Origin: Auanema rhodensis
Taxonomy: Eukaryota; Nematoda; Chromadorea; Rhabditida; Rhabditidae
Direction of reading: 5' to 3'
DNA length: 64,000 bases
Assembly: GCA_964057225.1 (NCBI GenBank)
Contig: OZ059898.1
Coordinates: 20,933,267-20,997,266, forward strand
Part shown: positions 1 to 12,670 of the stretch, in pieces
Layout of the letters: the number at the start of each line of letters is the position of its first letter
Numbering within the stretch: the first letter of the stretch is position 1
Made by a program: the position numbers and the translations under genes
The notes under the pieces: model-generated
What the model was told of the DNA's origin: nothing
Seen by the model: only the letters and a program-made list of their open reading frames with translations
Databases searched by the model: none

Positions 1-2407
1 TGGTAACCATGACTTTGAAATTTACGTGAACTTTAATTTATGCTAATTAAATGTACACGTCATGTGCACTTGGTATGTAACTCGCTTCACGTGAAAGATA
101 AAGAGATGCGGTTTTCAAAAGTAGATTCCCCATGTCCATATTAGTCTAAAAACAAATGTTTATTGATATTGGTGCATGGTAACCATGACTTTGAAATTTA
201 CGTGAACTTTAATTTATGCTAATTAAATGTACACGTGATGTGCACTTGGTATGTAACTCGCTTCACGTGAATGATAAAGAGATGCGGTTTTCAAAATTAG
301 ATTCCCCATGTCCATATTAGTCTAAAAACAAATTTTTATTGATATTGGTTCATGGTAACCATGACTTTGAAATTTACGTGAACTTTAATTTATGCTAATT
401 AAATGTACACGTGATGTGCACTTGGTATGTAACTCGCTTCACGTGAAAGATAAAGAGATGCGGTTTTCAAAATTAGATTCCATATGTCCATATTAGTCTA
501 AAAACAAATTTTTATTGATATTGGTTCATGGTACCCATGACTTTGAAATTTACGTGAACTTTAATTATGCTAATTAAATGTACAGGTAATGTGCACTTGG
601 TATGTAACTCGCTTCACGTGAAAGATAAAGAGATGCGGTTTTCAAAATTAGATTCCCCATGTCCATATTAGTCTAGAAACAAATTTTTATTGATATTGGT
701 TCATGGTAACCATGACTTTGAAATTTACGTGAACTTTAATTTATGCTAATTAAATGTACACGTGATGTGCCCTTGGTATGTAACTCGCTTCACGTGAAAG
801 ATAAAGAGATGCGGTTTTCAAAATTAGATTCCCCATGTCCATATTAGTCTAAAAACAAATTTTTATTGATATTGGTTCATGGTAACCATGACTTTGAAAT
901 TTACGTGAACTTTAATTTATGCTAATTAAATGTACACGTGATGTGCACTTGGTATGTAACTCGCTTCACGTAAAAGATAAAGAGATGCGGTTTTCAAAAT
1001 TAGATTTCCCATGTCCATATTAGTCTAAAAACAAATTTTTATTGATATTGGTTCATGATAACCATGACTTTGAAATTTACGTGAACTTCAATTTATGCTA
1101 ATTAAATGTACACGTGATGTGCACTTGGTATGTAACTCGCTTCACGTGAAAGATAAAGAGATGCGGTTTTCAAAATTAGATTCCATATGTCCATATTAGT
1201 CTAAAAACAAATTTTTATTGATATTGGTTCATGGTACCCATGACTTTGAAATTTACGTGAACTTTAATTTATGCTAATTAAATGTACACGTGATGTGCAC
1301 TTGGTATGTAACTCGCTTCACGTAAAAGATAAAGAGATGCGGTTTTCAAAATTAGATTCCCCATGTCCATATTAGTCTAAAAACAAATTTTTATTGATAT
1401 TGGTTCATGGTAACCATGACTTTGAAATTTACGTGAACTTTAATTTATGCTAATTAAATGTACACGTGATGTGCACTTGGTATGTAACTCGTTTCACGTG
1501 AAAGATAAAGAGATGCGGTTTTCAAAATTAGATTCCCCATGTCCATATTAGTCTAAAAACAAATTTTTATTGATATTGGTTCATGGTAACCATGACTTTG
1601 AAATTTACGTGAACTTTAATTTATGCTAATTAAATGTACACGTGATGTGCACTTGGTATGTAACTCGCTTCACGTGAAAGATAAAGAGATGCGGTTTTCA
1701 AAATTAGATTCCCCATGTCCATATTAGTCTAAAAACAAATTTTTATTGATATTGGTGCTTGGTAACCATGACTTTGAAATTTACGTGAACTTTAATTTAT
1801 GCTAATTAAATGTACACGTGATGTGCACTTGGTATGTAACTCGCTTCACGTAAAAGATAAAGAGATGCGGTTTTCAAAATTAGATTTCTCATGTCCATAT
1901 TAGTCTAAAAACAAATTTTTATTGATATTGGTTCATGATAACCATGACTTTGAAATTTACGTGAACATTAATTTATGCTAATTAAATGTACACGTGATGT
2001 GCACTTGGTATGTAACTCGCTTCACGTGAAAGATAAAGAGATGCGGTTTTCAAAATTAGATTCCCCATGTCCATATTAGTCTAAAAACAAATTTTGATTG
2101 ATATTGGTGCATGGTAACCATGACTTTGAAATTTACGTGAACTTTAATTTATGCTAATTAAATGTACACGTGATGTGCACTTGGTATGTAACTCGCTTCA
2201 CGTGAAAGATAAAGAGATGCGGTTTTCAAAATTAGATTTCCCATGTCCATATTAGTCTAAAAACAAATTTTTATTGATATTGGTTCATGGTAACCATGAC
2301 TTTGAAATTTACGTGAACTTTAATTTATGCTAATTAAATGTACACGTGATGTGCACTTGGTATGTAACTCGCTTCACGTGAAAGATAAAGAGATGCGGTT
2401 TTCAAAA
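1..2407 (+). repeat. Duplicated segment, copy 1 (shift 3,519 bp)
   Basis: Every diagnostic variant in this segment recurs 3,519 bp later: CACGTCATG at 57, the GAATGAT copy, TCCATATG near 484, AGGTAATG near 585, TCTAGAAAC near 674, GTGCCCTTGG near 768, ACTTCAATT near 1,088, CTCGTTTCACG near 1,489, TTTCTCATG near 1,885 and TTTTGATTG near 2,093. The first difference is at 2,408 (G against T at 5,927). The shift equals 20 monomers less the one-base deletion in the unit. The left limit may lie beyond the window. Confidence 0.93.
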
Positions 2408-3519
2408 GTAGATTCCCCATGTCCATATTAGTCTAAAAACAAATGTTTATTGATATTGGTGCATGGTAACCATGACTTTGAAATTTACGTGAACTTTAAT
2501 TTATGCTAATTAAATGTACACGTGATGTGCACTTGGTATGTAACTCGCTTCACGTGAATGATAAAGAGATGCGGTTTTCAAAATTAGATTCCCCATGTCC
2601 ATATTAGTCTAAAAACAAATGTTTATTGATATTGGTTCATGGTAACCATGACTTTGAAATTTACGTGAACTTTAATTTATGCTAATTAAATGTACACGTG
2701 ATGTGCACTTGGTATGTAACTCGCTTCACGTGAAAGATAAAGAGATGCGGTTTTCAAAATTAGATTCCCCATGTCCATATTAGTCTAAAAACAAATTTTT
2801 ATTGATATTGGTGCTTGGTAACCATGACTTTGAAATTTACGTGAACTTTAATTTATGCTAATTAAATGTACACGTGATGTGCACTTGGTATGTAACTCGC
2901 TTCACGTGAAAGATAAAGAGATGCGGTTTTCAAAATTAGATTCCCCATGTCCATATTAGTCTAAAAACAAATTTTTATTGATATTGGTTCATGGTAACCA
3001 TGACTTTGAAGTTTACGTGAACTTTAATTTATGCTAATTATATGTACACGTGATGTGCACTTGGTATGTAACTCGCTTCACGTGAAAGATAAAGAGATGC
3101 GGTTTTCAAAATTAGATTTCCCATGTCCATATTAGTCTAAAAACAAATTTTTATTGATATTGGTTCATGGTAACCATGACTTTAAAATTTACGTGAACTT
3201 TAATTTATGCTAATTAAATGTACACGTGATGTGCACTTGGTATGTAACTCGCTTCACGTGAAAGATAAAGAGATGCGGTTTTCAAAATTAGATTCCCCAT
3301 GTCCATATTAGTCTAAAAACAAAATTTTATTGATATTGGTTCATGGTAACCATGACTTTGAAATTTACGTGAATTTTAATTTATGCTAATTAAATGTACA
3401 CGTGATGTGCACTTGGTATGTAACTCGCTTCACGTGAAAGATAAAGAGATGCGGTTTTCAAAATTAGATTCCCCATGTCCATATTAGTCTACAAACAAAT
3501 TTTCATTGATATTGGTTCA

Positions 3520-5926
3520 TGGTAACCATGACTTTGAAATTTACGTGAACTTTAATTTATGCTAATTAAATGTACACGTCATGTGCACTTGGTATGTAAC
3601 TCGCTTCACGTGAAAGATAAAGAGATGCGGTTTTCAAAAGTAGATTCCCCATGTCCATATTAGTCTAAAAACAAATGTTTATTGATATTGGTGCATGGTA
3701 ACCATGACTTTGAAATTTACGTGAACTTTAATTTATGCTAATTAAATGTACACGTGATGTGCACTTGGTATGTAACTCGCTTCACGTGAATGATAAAGAG
3801 ATGCGGTTTTCAAAATTAGATTCCCCATGTCCATATTAGTCTAAAAACAAATTTTTATTGATATTGGTTCATGGTAACCATGACTTTGAAATTTACGTGA
3901 ACTTTAATTTATGCTAATTAAATGTACACGTGATGTGCACTTGGTATGTAACTCGCTTCACGTGAAAGATAAAGAGATGCGGTTTTCAAAATTAGATTCC
4001 ATATGTCCATATTAGTCTAAAAACAAATTTTTATTGATATTGGTTCATGGTACCCATGACTTTGAAATTTACGTGAACTTTAATTATGCTAATTAAATGT
4101 ACAGGTAATGTGCACTTGGTATGTAACTCGCTTCACGTGAAAGATAAAGAGATGCGGTTTTCAAAATTAGATTCCCCATGTCCATATTAGTCTAGAAACA
4201 AATTTTTATTGATATTGGTTCATGGTAACCATGACTTTGAAATTTACGTGAACTTTAATTTATGCTAATTAAATGTACACGTGATGTGCCCTTGGTATGT
4301 AACTCGCTTCACGTGAAAGATAAAGAGATGCGGTTTTCAAAATTAGATTCCCCATGTCCATATTAGTCTAAAAACAAATTTTTATTGATATTGGTTCATG
4401 GTAACCATGACTTTGAAATTTACGTGAACTTTAATTTATGCTAATTAAATGTACACGTGATGTGCACTTGGTATGTAACTCGCTTCACGTAAAAGATAAA
4501 GAGATGCGGTTTTCAAAATTAGATTTCCCATGTCCATATTAGTCTAAAAACAAATTTTTATTGATATTGGTTCATGATAACCATGACTTTGAAATTTACG
4601 TGAACTTCAATTTATGCTAATTAAATGTACACGTGATGTGCACTTGGTATGTAACTCGCTTCACGTGAAAGATAAAGAGATGCGGTTTTCAAAATTAGAT
4701 TCCATATGTCCATATTAGTCTAAAAACAAATTTTTATTGATATTGGTTCATGGTACCCATGACTTTGAAATTTACGTGAACTTTAATTTATGCTAATTAA
4801 ATGTACACGTGATGTGCACTTGGTATGTAACTCGCTTCACGTAAAAGATAAAGAGATGCGGTTTTCAAAATTAGATTCCCCATGTCCATATTAGTCTAAA
4901 AACAAATTTTTATTGATATTGGTTCATGGTAACCATGACTTTGAAATTTACGTGAACTTTAATTTATGCTAATTAAATGTACACGTGATGTGCACTTGGT
5001 ATGTAACTCGTTTCACGTGAAAGATAAAGAGATGCGGTTTTCAAAATTAGATTCCCCATGTCCATATTAGTCTAAAAACAAATTTTTATTGATATTGGTT
5101 CATGGTAACCATGACTTTGAAATTTACGTGAACTTTAATTTATGCTAATTAAATGTACACGTGATGTGCACTTGGTATGTAACTCGCTTCACGTGAAAGA
5201 TAAAGAGATGCGGTTTTCAAAATTAGATTCCCCATGTCCATATTAGTCTAAAAACAAATTTTTATTGATATTGGTGCTTGGTAACCATGACTTTGAAATT
5301 TACGTGAACTTTAATTTATGCTAATTAAATGTACACGTGATGTGCACTTGGTATGTAACTCGCTTCACGTAAAAGATAAAGAGATGCGGTTTTCAAAATT
5401 AGATTTCTCATGTCCATATTAGTCTAAAAACAAATTTTTATTGATATTGGTTCATGATAACCATGACTTTGAAATTTACGTGAACATTAATTTATGCTAA
5501 TTAAATGTACACGTGATGTGCACTTGGTATGTAACTCGCTTCACGTGAAAGATAAAGAGATGCGGTTTTCAAAATTAGATTCCCCATGTCCATATTAGTC
5601 TAAAAACAAATTTTGATTGATATTGGTGCATGGTAACCATGACTTTGAAATTTACGTGAACTTTAATTTATGCTAATTAAATGTACACGTGATGTGCACT
5701 TGGTATGTAACTCGCTTCACGTGAAAGATAAAGAGATGCGGTTTTCAAAATTAGATTTCCCATGTCCATATTAGTCTAAAAACAAATTTTTATTGATATT
5801 GGTTCATGGTAACCATGACTTTGAAATTTACGTGAACTTTAATTTATGCTAATTAAATGTACACGTGATGTGCACTTGGTATGTAACTCGCTTCACGTGA
5901 AAGATAAAGAGATGCGGTTTTCAAAA
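3520..5926 (+). repeat. Duplicated segment, copy 2 (shift 3,519 bp)
   Basis: This is the second copy of the 2.4-kb segment at 1-2,407, with no difference found at any variant position compared. Its left part, with flank from about 3,010, also matches about 16,733-18,330 (shift 13,723 bp). That third copy is older: it lacks TCTAGAAAC and ACTTCAATT. The order of events inferred is an ancestral A block, then a local 20-monomer duplication. Confidence 0.92.
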
Positions 5927-8574
5927 TTAGATTTCCCATGTCCATATTAGTCTAAAAACAAATTTTTATTGATATTGGTTCATGGTAACCATGACTTTGA
6001 AATTTACGTGAACTTTAATTTATGCTAATTAAATGTACACGTGATGTGCACTTGGTATGTAACTCGCTTCACGTGAAAGATAAAGAGATGCGGTTTTCAA
6101 AATTAGATTCCCCATGTCCATATTAGTCTAAAAACAAATTTTTATTGATATTGGTGCATGGTAACCATGACTTTGAAACTTACGTGAACTTTAATTTATG
6201 CTAATTAAATGTACACGTGATGTGCACTTGGTATGTAACTCGCTTCACGTGAATGATGAAGAGATGCGGTTTTCAAAATTAGATTCCCCATGTCCATATT
6301 AGTCTAAAAACAAATTTTTATTGATATTGGTTCATGGTAACCATGACTTTGAAATTTACGTGAATTTTAATTTATGCTAATTAAATGTACACGTGATGTG
6401 CATTTGGTATGTAGCTCGCTTCACGTGAAAGAAAAAGAGATGCGGTTTTCAAAATTAGATTCCCCATGTCCATATTAGTCTAAAAACAAATTTTTATTGA
6501 TATAGGTGCATGGTAACCATGACTTTGAAACTTACGTGAACTTTAATTTATGCTAATTAAATGTACACGTGATGTGCACTTGGTATGTAACTCGCTTCAC
6601 GTGAATGATAAAGAGATGCGGTTTTCAAAATTAGATTCCCCATGTCCATATTAGTCTAAAAACAAATTTTTATTGATATTGGTTCATGGTAACCATGACT
6701 TTGAAATTTACGTGAATTTTAATTTATGCTAATTAAATGTACACGTGATGTGCACTTGGTATGTAACTCGCTTCACGTGAAAGATAAAGAGATGCGGTTT
6801 TTAAAATTAGATTCCCCATGTCCATATTAGTCTAAAAACAAATTTTTATTGATATTGGTTCATGGTAACCATGACTTTGAAATTTACGTGAACTTTAATT
6901 TATGCTAATTAAATGTACACGTGATGTGCACTTGGTATGTAACTCGCTTCACGTGAAAGATAAAGAGATGCGGTTTTCAAAATTAGATTCCTCATGTACA
7001 TGTTAGTCTAAAAACAGATTTTTATTGATATTGGTTCATGGTAACCATGACTTTGAAATTTACGTGAACTTTAATTTATGCTAATTAAATGTACACGTGA
7101 TGTGCACTTGGTACGTAACTAGCTTCACGTGAAAGATAAAGAGATGCGGTTTTCAAAATTAGATTTCCCATGTACATGTTAGTCTAAAAACAAATTTTTA
7201 TTGATATTGGTGCATGGTAACCATGACTTTGAAATTTACGTGAACTTTAATTTATGCTAATCAAATGTACACGTGATGTGCACTTGGTATGTAACTCGCT
7301 TCACGTGAAAGATAAAGAGATGCGGTTTTCAAAATTAGATTCCCCATGTCAATATTAGTCTAAAAACAAATTTTTATTGATATTGGTTCATGATAACCAT
7401 GACTTTGAAATTTACGTGAACTTTAATTTATGCTAATTAAATGTACACGTGATGTGCTCTTGGTATGTAACTCGCTTCACGTAAAAGATAAAGAGATGCG
7501 GTTTTCAAAATTAGATTTCCCATGTCCATGTTAGTCTAAAAACAAATTTTTATTGATATTGGTTCATGGTAACCATGACTTTGAAATTTACGTGAACTTT
7601 AATTTATGCTAATTAAATGTACACGTGATGTGCACTTGGTATGTAACTCGCTTCACGTGAAAGATAAAGAGATGCGGTTTTTAAAATTAGATTCCCCATG
7701 TCCATATTAGTCTAAAAACAAATTTTTATTGATATTGGTGCATGGTAACCATGACTTTGAAATTTACGTGAACTTTAATTTATGCTAATCAAATGTACAC
7801 GTGATGTGCACTTGGTATGTAACTCGCTTCACGTGAAAGATAAAGAGATGCGGTTTTCAAAATTAGATTCCCCATGTCAATATTAGTCTAAAAACAAATT
7901 TTTATTGATATTGGTTCATGATAACCATGACTTTGAAATTTACGTGAACTTTAATTTATGCTAATTAAATGTACACGTGATGTGCACTTGGTATGTAACT
8001 CGCTTCACGTAAAAGATAAAGAGATGCGGTTTTCAAAATTAGATTTCCCATGTCCATATTAGTCTAAAAACAAATTTTGATTGATATTGGTGCATGGTAA
8101 CCATGACTTTGAAATTTACGTGAACTTTAATTTATGCTAATTAAATGTACACGTGATGTGCACTTGGTATGTAACTCGCTTCACGTGAATGATAAAGAGA
8201 TGCGGTTTTCAAAATTAGATTCCCCATGTCCATATTAGTCTAAAAACAAATTTTTATTGATATTGGTTCATGGTAACCATGACTTTGAAATTTACGTGAA
8301 TTTTAATTTATGCTAATTAAATGTACACGTGATGTGCATTTGGTATGTAGCTCGCTTCACGTGAAAGAAAAAGAGATGCGGTTTTCAAAATTAGATTCCC
8401 CATGTCCATATTAGTCTAAAAACAAATTTTTATTGATATTGGTGCATGGTAACCATGACTTTGAAACTTACGTGAACTTTAATTTATGCTAATTAAATGT
8501 ACACGTGATGTGCACTTGGTATGTAACTCGCTTCACGTGAATGATAAAGAGATGCGGTTTTCAAAATTAGATTC

Positions 8575-9401
8575 CCCATGTCCATATTAGTCTAAAAACA
8601 AATTTTTATTGATATTGGTTCATGGTAACCATGACTTTGAAATTTACGTGAATTTTAATTTATGCTAATTAAATGTACACGTGATGTGCACTTGGTATGT
8701 AACTCGCTTCACGTGAAAGATAAAGAGATGCGGTTTTCAAAATTAGATTCCCCATGTCCATATTAGTCTAAAAACAAATTTTTATTGATATTGGTTCATG
8801 GTAACCATGACTTTGAAATTTACGTGAACTTTAATTTATGCTAATTAAATGTACACGTGATGTGCACTTGGTATGTAACTCGCTTCACGTGAAAGATAAA
8901 GAGATGCGGTTTTCAAAATTAGATTCCTCATGTACATGTTAGTCTAAAAACAAATTTTTATTGATATTGGTTCATGGTAACCATGACTTTGAAATTTACG
9001 TGAACATTAATTTATGCTAATTAAATGTACACGTGATGTGCACTTGGTATGTAACTCGCTTCACGTGAAAGATAAAGAGATGCGGTTTTCAAAATTAGAT
9101 TCCCCATGTCCATATTAGTCTAAAAACAAATTTTTATTGATATTGGTTCATGGTAACCATGACTTTGAAATTTACGTGAACTTTAATTTATGCTAATTAA
9201 ATGTACACGTGATGTGCACTTGGTACGTAACTCGCTTCACATGAAAGATAAAGAGATGCGGTTTTCAAAATTAGATTTCCCATGTACATGTTAGTCTAAA
9301 AACAAATTTTTATTGATATTGGTTCATGGTAACCATGACTTTGAAATTTACGTGAACTTTAATTTATGCTAATTAAATGTACACGTGATGTGCACTTGGT
9401 A
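8575..9401 (+). repeat. 9-monomer-shift duplication, copy 1 (partner 10,159-10,985)
   Basis: The ordered markers GAATTTTAAT, TTCCTCATGTACATG, GAACATTAAT, GGTACGTAACT/CACATGAAAG and TTTCCCATGTACATG recur exactly 1,584 bp (9 x 176) later. Matching starts after the C/T difference at 8,574/10,158 and ends at 9,402/10,986 (T/C). The copy is about 827 bp long, so it is shorter than the shift and the two are separated by other monomers. Confidence 0.88.
8929..8938. repeat. Variant palindrome CATGTACATG in a B-family monomer (example copy)
   Basis: The consensus CATGTCCATAT is changed at two bases (C to A and A to G) to CATGTACATGT, producing a perfect 10-bp palindrome absent from the common monomer. 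The palindrome is seen near 6,992, 7,170, 8,929, 9,282, 10,513, 10,866, 11,041, 11,394, 19,660, 20,010, 22,300, 22,653, 25,290, 25,644, 27,050, 27,405, 29,340, 29,692, 30,044, 30,397, 30,748 and 31,980. It is absent from the A blocks and, as far as I can see, from everything after 32 kb, so it is a good marker for the B family. Confidence 0.85.
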
Positions 9402-10158
9402 TGTAACTCGCTTCACGTGAAAGATAAAGAGATGCGGTTTTTAAAATTAGATTCCCCATGTCCATATTAGTCTAAAAACAAATTTTTATTGATATTGGTG
9501 CATGGTAACCATGACTTTGAAATTTACGTGAACTTTAATTTATGCTAATCAAATGTACACGTGATGTGCACTTGGTATGTAACTCGCTTCACGTGAAAGA
9601 TAAAGAGATGCGGTTTTCAAAATTAGATTCCCCATGTCAATATTAGTCTAAAAACAAATTTTTATTGATATTGGTTCATGATAACCATGACTTTGAAATT
9701 TACGTGAACTTTAATTTATGCTAATTAAATGTACACGTGATGTGCACTTGGTATGTAACTCGCTTCACGTGAAAGATAAAGAGATGCGGTTTTCAAAATT
9801 AGATTTCCCATGTCCATATTAGTCTAAAAACAAATTTTGATTGATATTGGTGCATGGTAACCATGACTTTGAAATTTACGTGAACTTTAATTTATGCTAA
9901 TTAAATGTACACGTGATGTGCACTTGGTATGTAACTCGCTTCACGTAAAAGATAAAGAGATGCGGTTTTCAAAATTAGATTTCCCATGTCCATATTAGTC
10001 TAAACACAAATTTTTATTGATATTGGTTCATGGTAACCATGACTTTGAAATTTACGTGAACTTTAATTTATGCTAATTAAATGTACACGTGATGTGCACT
10101 TGGTATGTAACTCGCTTCACGTGAAAGATAAAGAGATGCGGTTTTCAAAATTAGATTT

Positions 10159-10985
10159 CCCATGTCCATATTAGTCTAAAAACAAATTTTTATTGATATT
10201 GGTTCATGGTAACCATGACTTTGAAATTTACGTGAATTTTAATTTATGCTAATTAAATGTACACGTGATGTGCACTTGGTATGTAACTCGCTTCACGTGA
10301 AAGATAAAGAGATGCGGTTTTCAAAATTAGATTCCCCATGTCCATATTAGTCTAAAAACAAATTTTTATTGATATTGGTTCATGGTAACCATGACTTTGA
10401 AATTTACGTGAACTTTAATTTATGCTAATTAAATGTACACGTGATGTGCACTTGGTATGTAACTCGCTTCACGTGAAAGATAAAGAGATGCGGTTTTCAA
10501 AATTAGATTCCTCATGTACATGTTAGTCTAAAAACAAATTTTTATTGATATTGGTTCATGGTAACCATGACTTTGAAATTTACGTGAACATTAATTTATG
10601 CTAATTAAATGTACACGTGATGTGCACTTGGTATGTAACTCGCTTCACGTGAAAGATAAAGAGATGCGGTTTTCAAAATTAGATTCCCCATGTCCATATT
10701 AGTCTAAAAACAAATTTTTATTGATATTGGTTCATGGTAACCATGACTTTGAAATTTACGTGAACTTTAATTTATGCTAATTAAATGTACACGTGATGTG
10801 CACTTGGTACGTAACTCGCTTCACATGAAAGATAAAGAGATGCGGTTTTCAAAATTAGATTTCCCATGTACATGTTAGTCTAAAAACAAATTTTTATTGA
10901 TATTGGTTCATGGTAACCATGACTTTGAAATTTACGTGAACTTTAATTTATGCTAATTAAATGTACACGTGATGTGCACTTGGTA
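10159..10985 (+). repeat. 9-monomer-shift duplication, copy 2, with nested 3-monomer tandem
   Basis: This is the partner of 8,575-9,401. Its right part is itself repeated once more with a 528-bp shift: markers at 10,505 (AGATTCCTC), 10,588 (GAACATTAAT), 10,809 (CACATG set) and 10,863 (TGTACATG) recur at 11,033, 11,116, 11,337 and 11,391. A 3-monomer tandem is therefore nested inside the larger duplication. Confidence 0.87.
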
Positions 10986-11003
10986 CGTAACTCGCTTCAC
11001 ATG

Positions 11004-12313
11004 AAAGATAAAGAGATGCGGTTTTCAAAATTAGATTCCTCATGTACATGTTAGTCTAAAAACAAATTTTTATTGATATTGGTTCATGGTAACCATGACT
11101 TTGAAATTTACGTGAACATTAATTTATGCTAATTAAATGTACACGTGATGTGCACTTGGTATGTAACTCGCTTCACGTGAAAGATAAAGAGATGCGGTTT
11201 TCAAAATTAGATTCCCCATGTCCATATTAGTCTAAAAACAAATTTTTATTGATATTGGTTCATGGTAACCATGACTTTGAAATTTACGTGAACTTTAATT
11301 TATGCTAATTAAATGTACACGTGATGTGCACTTGGTACGTAACTCGCTTCACATGAAAGATAAAGAGATGCGGTTTTCAAAATTAGATTTCCCATGTACA
11401 TGTTAGTCTAAAAACAAATTTTTATTGATATTGGTTCATGGTAACCATGACTTTGAAATTTACGTGAACTTTAATTTATGCTAATTAAATGTACACGTGA
11501 TGTGCACTTGGTATGTAACTCGCTTCACGTGAAAGATAAAGAGATGCGGTTTTTAAAATTAGATTCCCCATGTCCATATTAGTCTAAAAACAAATTTTTA
11601 TTGATATTGGTGCATGGTAACCATGACTTTGAAATTTACGTGAACTTTAATTTATGCTAATCAAATGTACACGTGATGTGCACTTGGTATGTAACTCGCT
11701 TCACGTGAAAGATAAAGAGATGCGGTTTTCAAAATTAGATTCCCCATGTCAATATTAGTCTAAAAACAAATTTTTATTGATATTGGTTCATGATAACCAT
11801 GACTTTGAAATTTACGTGAACTTTAATTTATGCTAATTAAATGTACACGTGATGTGCACTTGGTATGTAACTCGCTTCACGTGAAAGATAAAGAGATGCG
11901 GTTTTCAAAATTAGATTTCCCATGTCCATATTAGTCTAAAAACAAATTTTGATTGATATTGGTGCATGGTAACCATGACTTTGAAATTTACGTGAACTTT
12001 AATTTATGCTAATTAAATGTACACGTGATGTGCACTTGGTATGTAACTCGCTTCACGTAAAAGATAAAGAGATGCGGTTTTCAAAATTAGATTTCCCATG
12101 TCCATATTAGTCTAAACACAAATTTTTATTGATATTGGTTCATGGTAACCATGACTTTGAAATTTACGTGAACTTTAATTTATGCTAATTAAATGTACAC
12201 GTGATGTGCACTTGGTATGTAACTCGCTTCACGTGAAAGATAAAGAGATGCGGTTTTCAAAATTAGATTTCCCATGTCCATATTAGTCTAAAAACAAATT
12301 TTTATTGATATTG
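11004..12313 (+). repeat. 12-monomer-shift duplication of 8,892-10,201
   Basis: A 1.3-kb run repeats 8,892-10,201 with a shift of 2,112 bp (12 x 176). The shared order is TTCCTCATGTACATG, GAACATTAAT, the CACATG monomer, GCGGTTTTTAAAA, GCTAATCAAATG, GTCAATATT, CATGATAACC, TTTTGATTG, CACGTAAAAG and TCTAAACACAAA. Matching stops where the right copy changes to GTGCTTGG at 12,314, which is the start of block A2. Confidence 0.85.
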
Positions 12314-12670
12314 GTGCTTGGTAACCATGACTTTGAAATTTACGTGAACTTTAATTTATGCTAATTAAATGTACACGTGATGTGCACTTGGTATGTAACT
12401 CGTTTCACGTGAAAGATAAAGAGATGCGGTTTTCAAAATTAGATTCCCCATGTCCATATTAGTCTAAAAACAAATTTTTATTGATATTGGTTCATGGTAA
12501 CCATGACTTTGAAATTTACGTGAACTTTAATTTATGCTAATTAAATGTACACGTGATGTGCACTTGGTATGTAACTCGCTTCACGTGAAAGATAAAGAGA
12601 TGCGGTTTTCAAAATTAGATTCCTCATGTCCATATTAGTCTAAAAACAAATTTTTATTGATATTGGTTCA

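Larger units (their letters stand above)
1..6160 (+). repeat. Variant block A1 (with 20-monomer duplication)
   Basis: This block is marked by TTCAAAAGTAG, AAATGTTTATTG, TTCCATATGTCC, GGTACCCATG, GTGCTTGG, TTTTGATTG and CACGTAAAAG. Its leading 2,407 bp is repeated 3,519 bp downstream. Two one-base-deleted monomers (TTAATTATGC near 563 and 4,082) belong to the two copies. The same marker set returns at about 12.31-18.46 kb and briefly at 23.57-24.6 kb. The block edges are judged by marker change and are accurate to about one monomer. Confidence 0.75.
6161..12313 (+). repeat. Variant block B1
   Basis: This block is marked by GTGCATTTGGTATGTAGCTC with AAAGAAAAAGAG, GAAACTTACG, GAATTTTAAT, GAACATTAAT, CATGTACATG, GGTACGTAACT with CACATGAAAG, GCGGTTTTTAAAA, GCTAATCAAATG and CATGTCAATATT. 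Internal duplications of 9, 3 and 12 monomers (shifts 1,584, 528 and 2,112 bp) are visible in its right half. Bases 7,880 to about 10,108 recur at 21,251 to about 23,479. The block contains no A-family markers GTGCTTGG, TTCCATATG or TTCAAAAGTAG. Its right edge is sharp: GTGCTTGG appears at 12,314. Confidence 0.78.

Noticed and set aside
1-5926. Assembly artefact as the explanation of the near-identical block duplications
   Set aside because: It cannot be excluded for single pairs, but duplications of many different sizes, with graded divergence and monomer-step differences, look like real satellite evolution. Only long reads could settle it.
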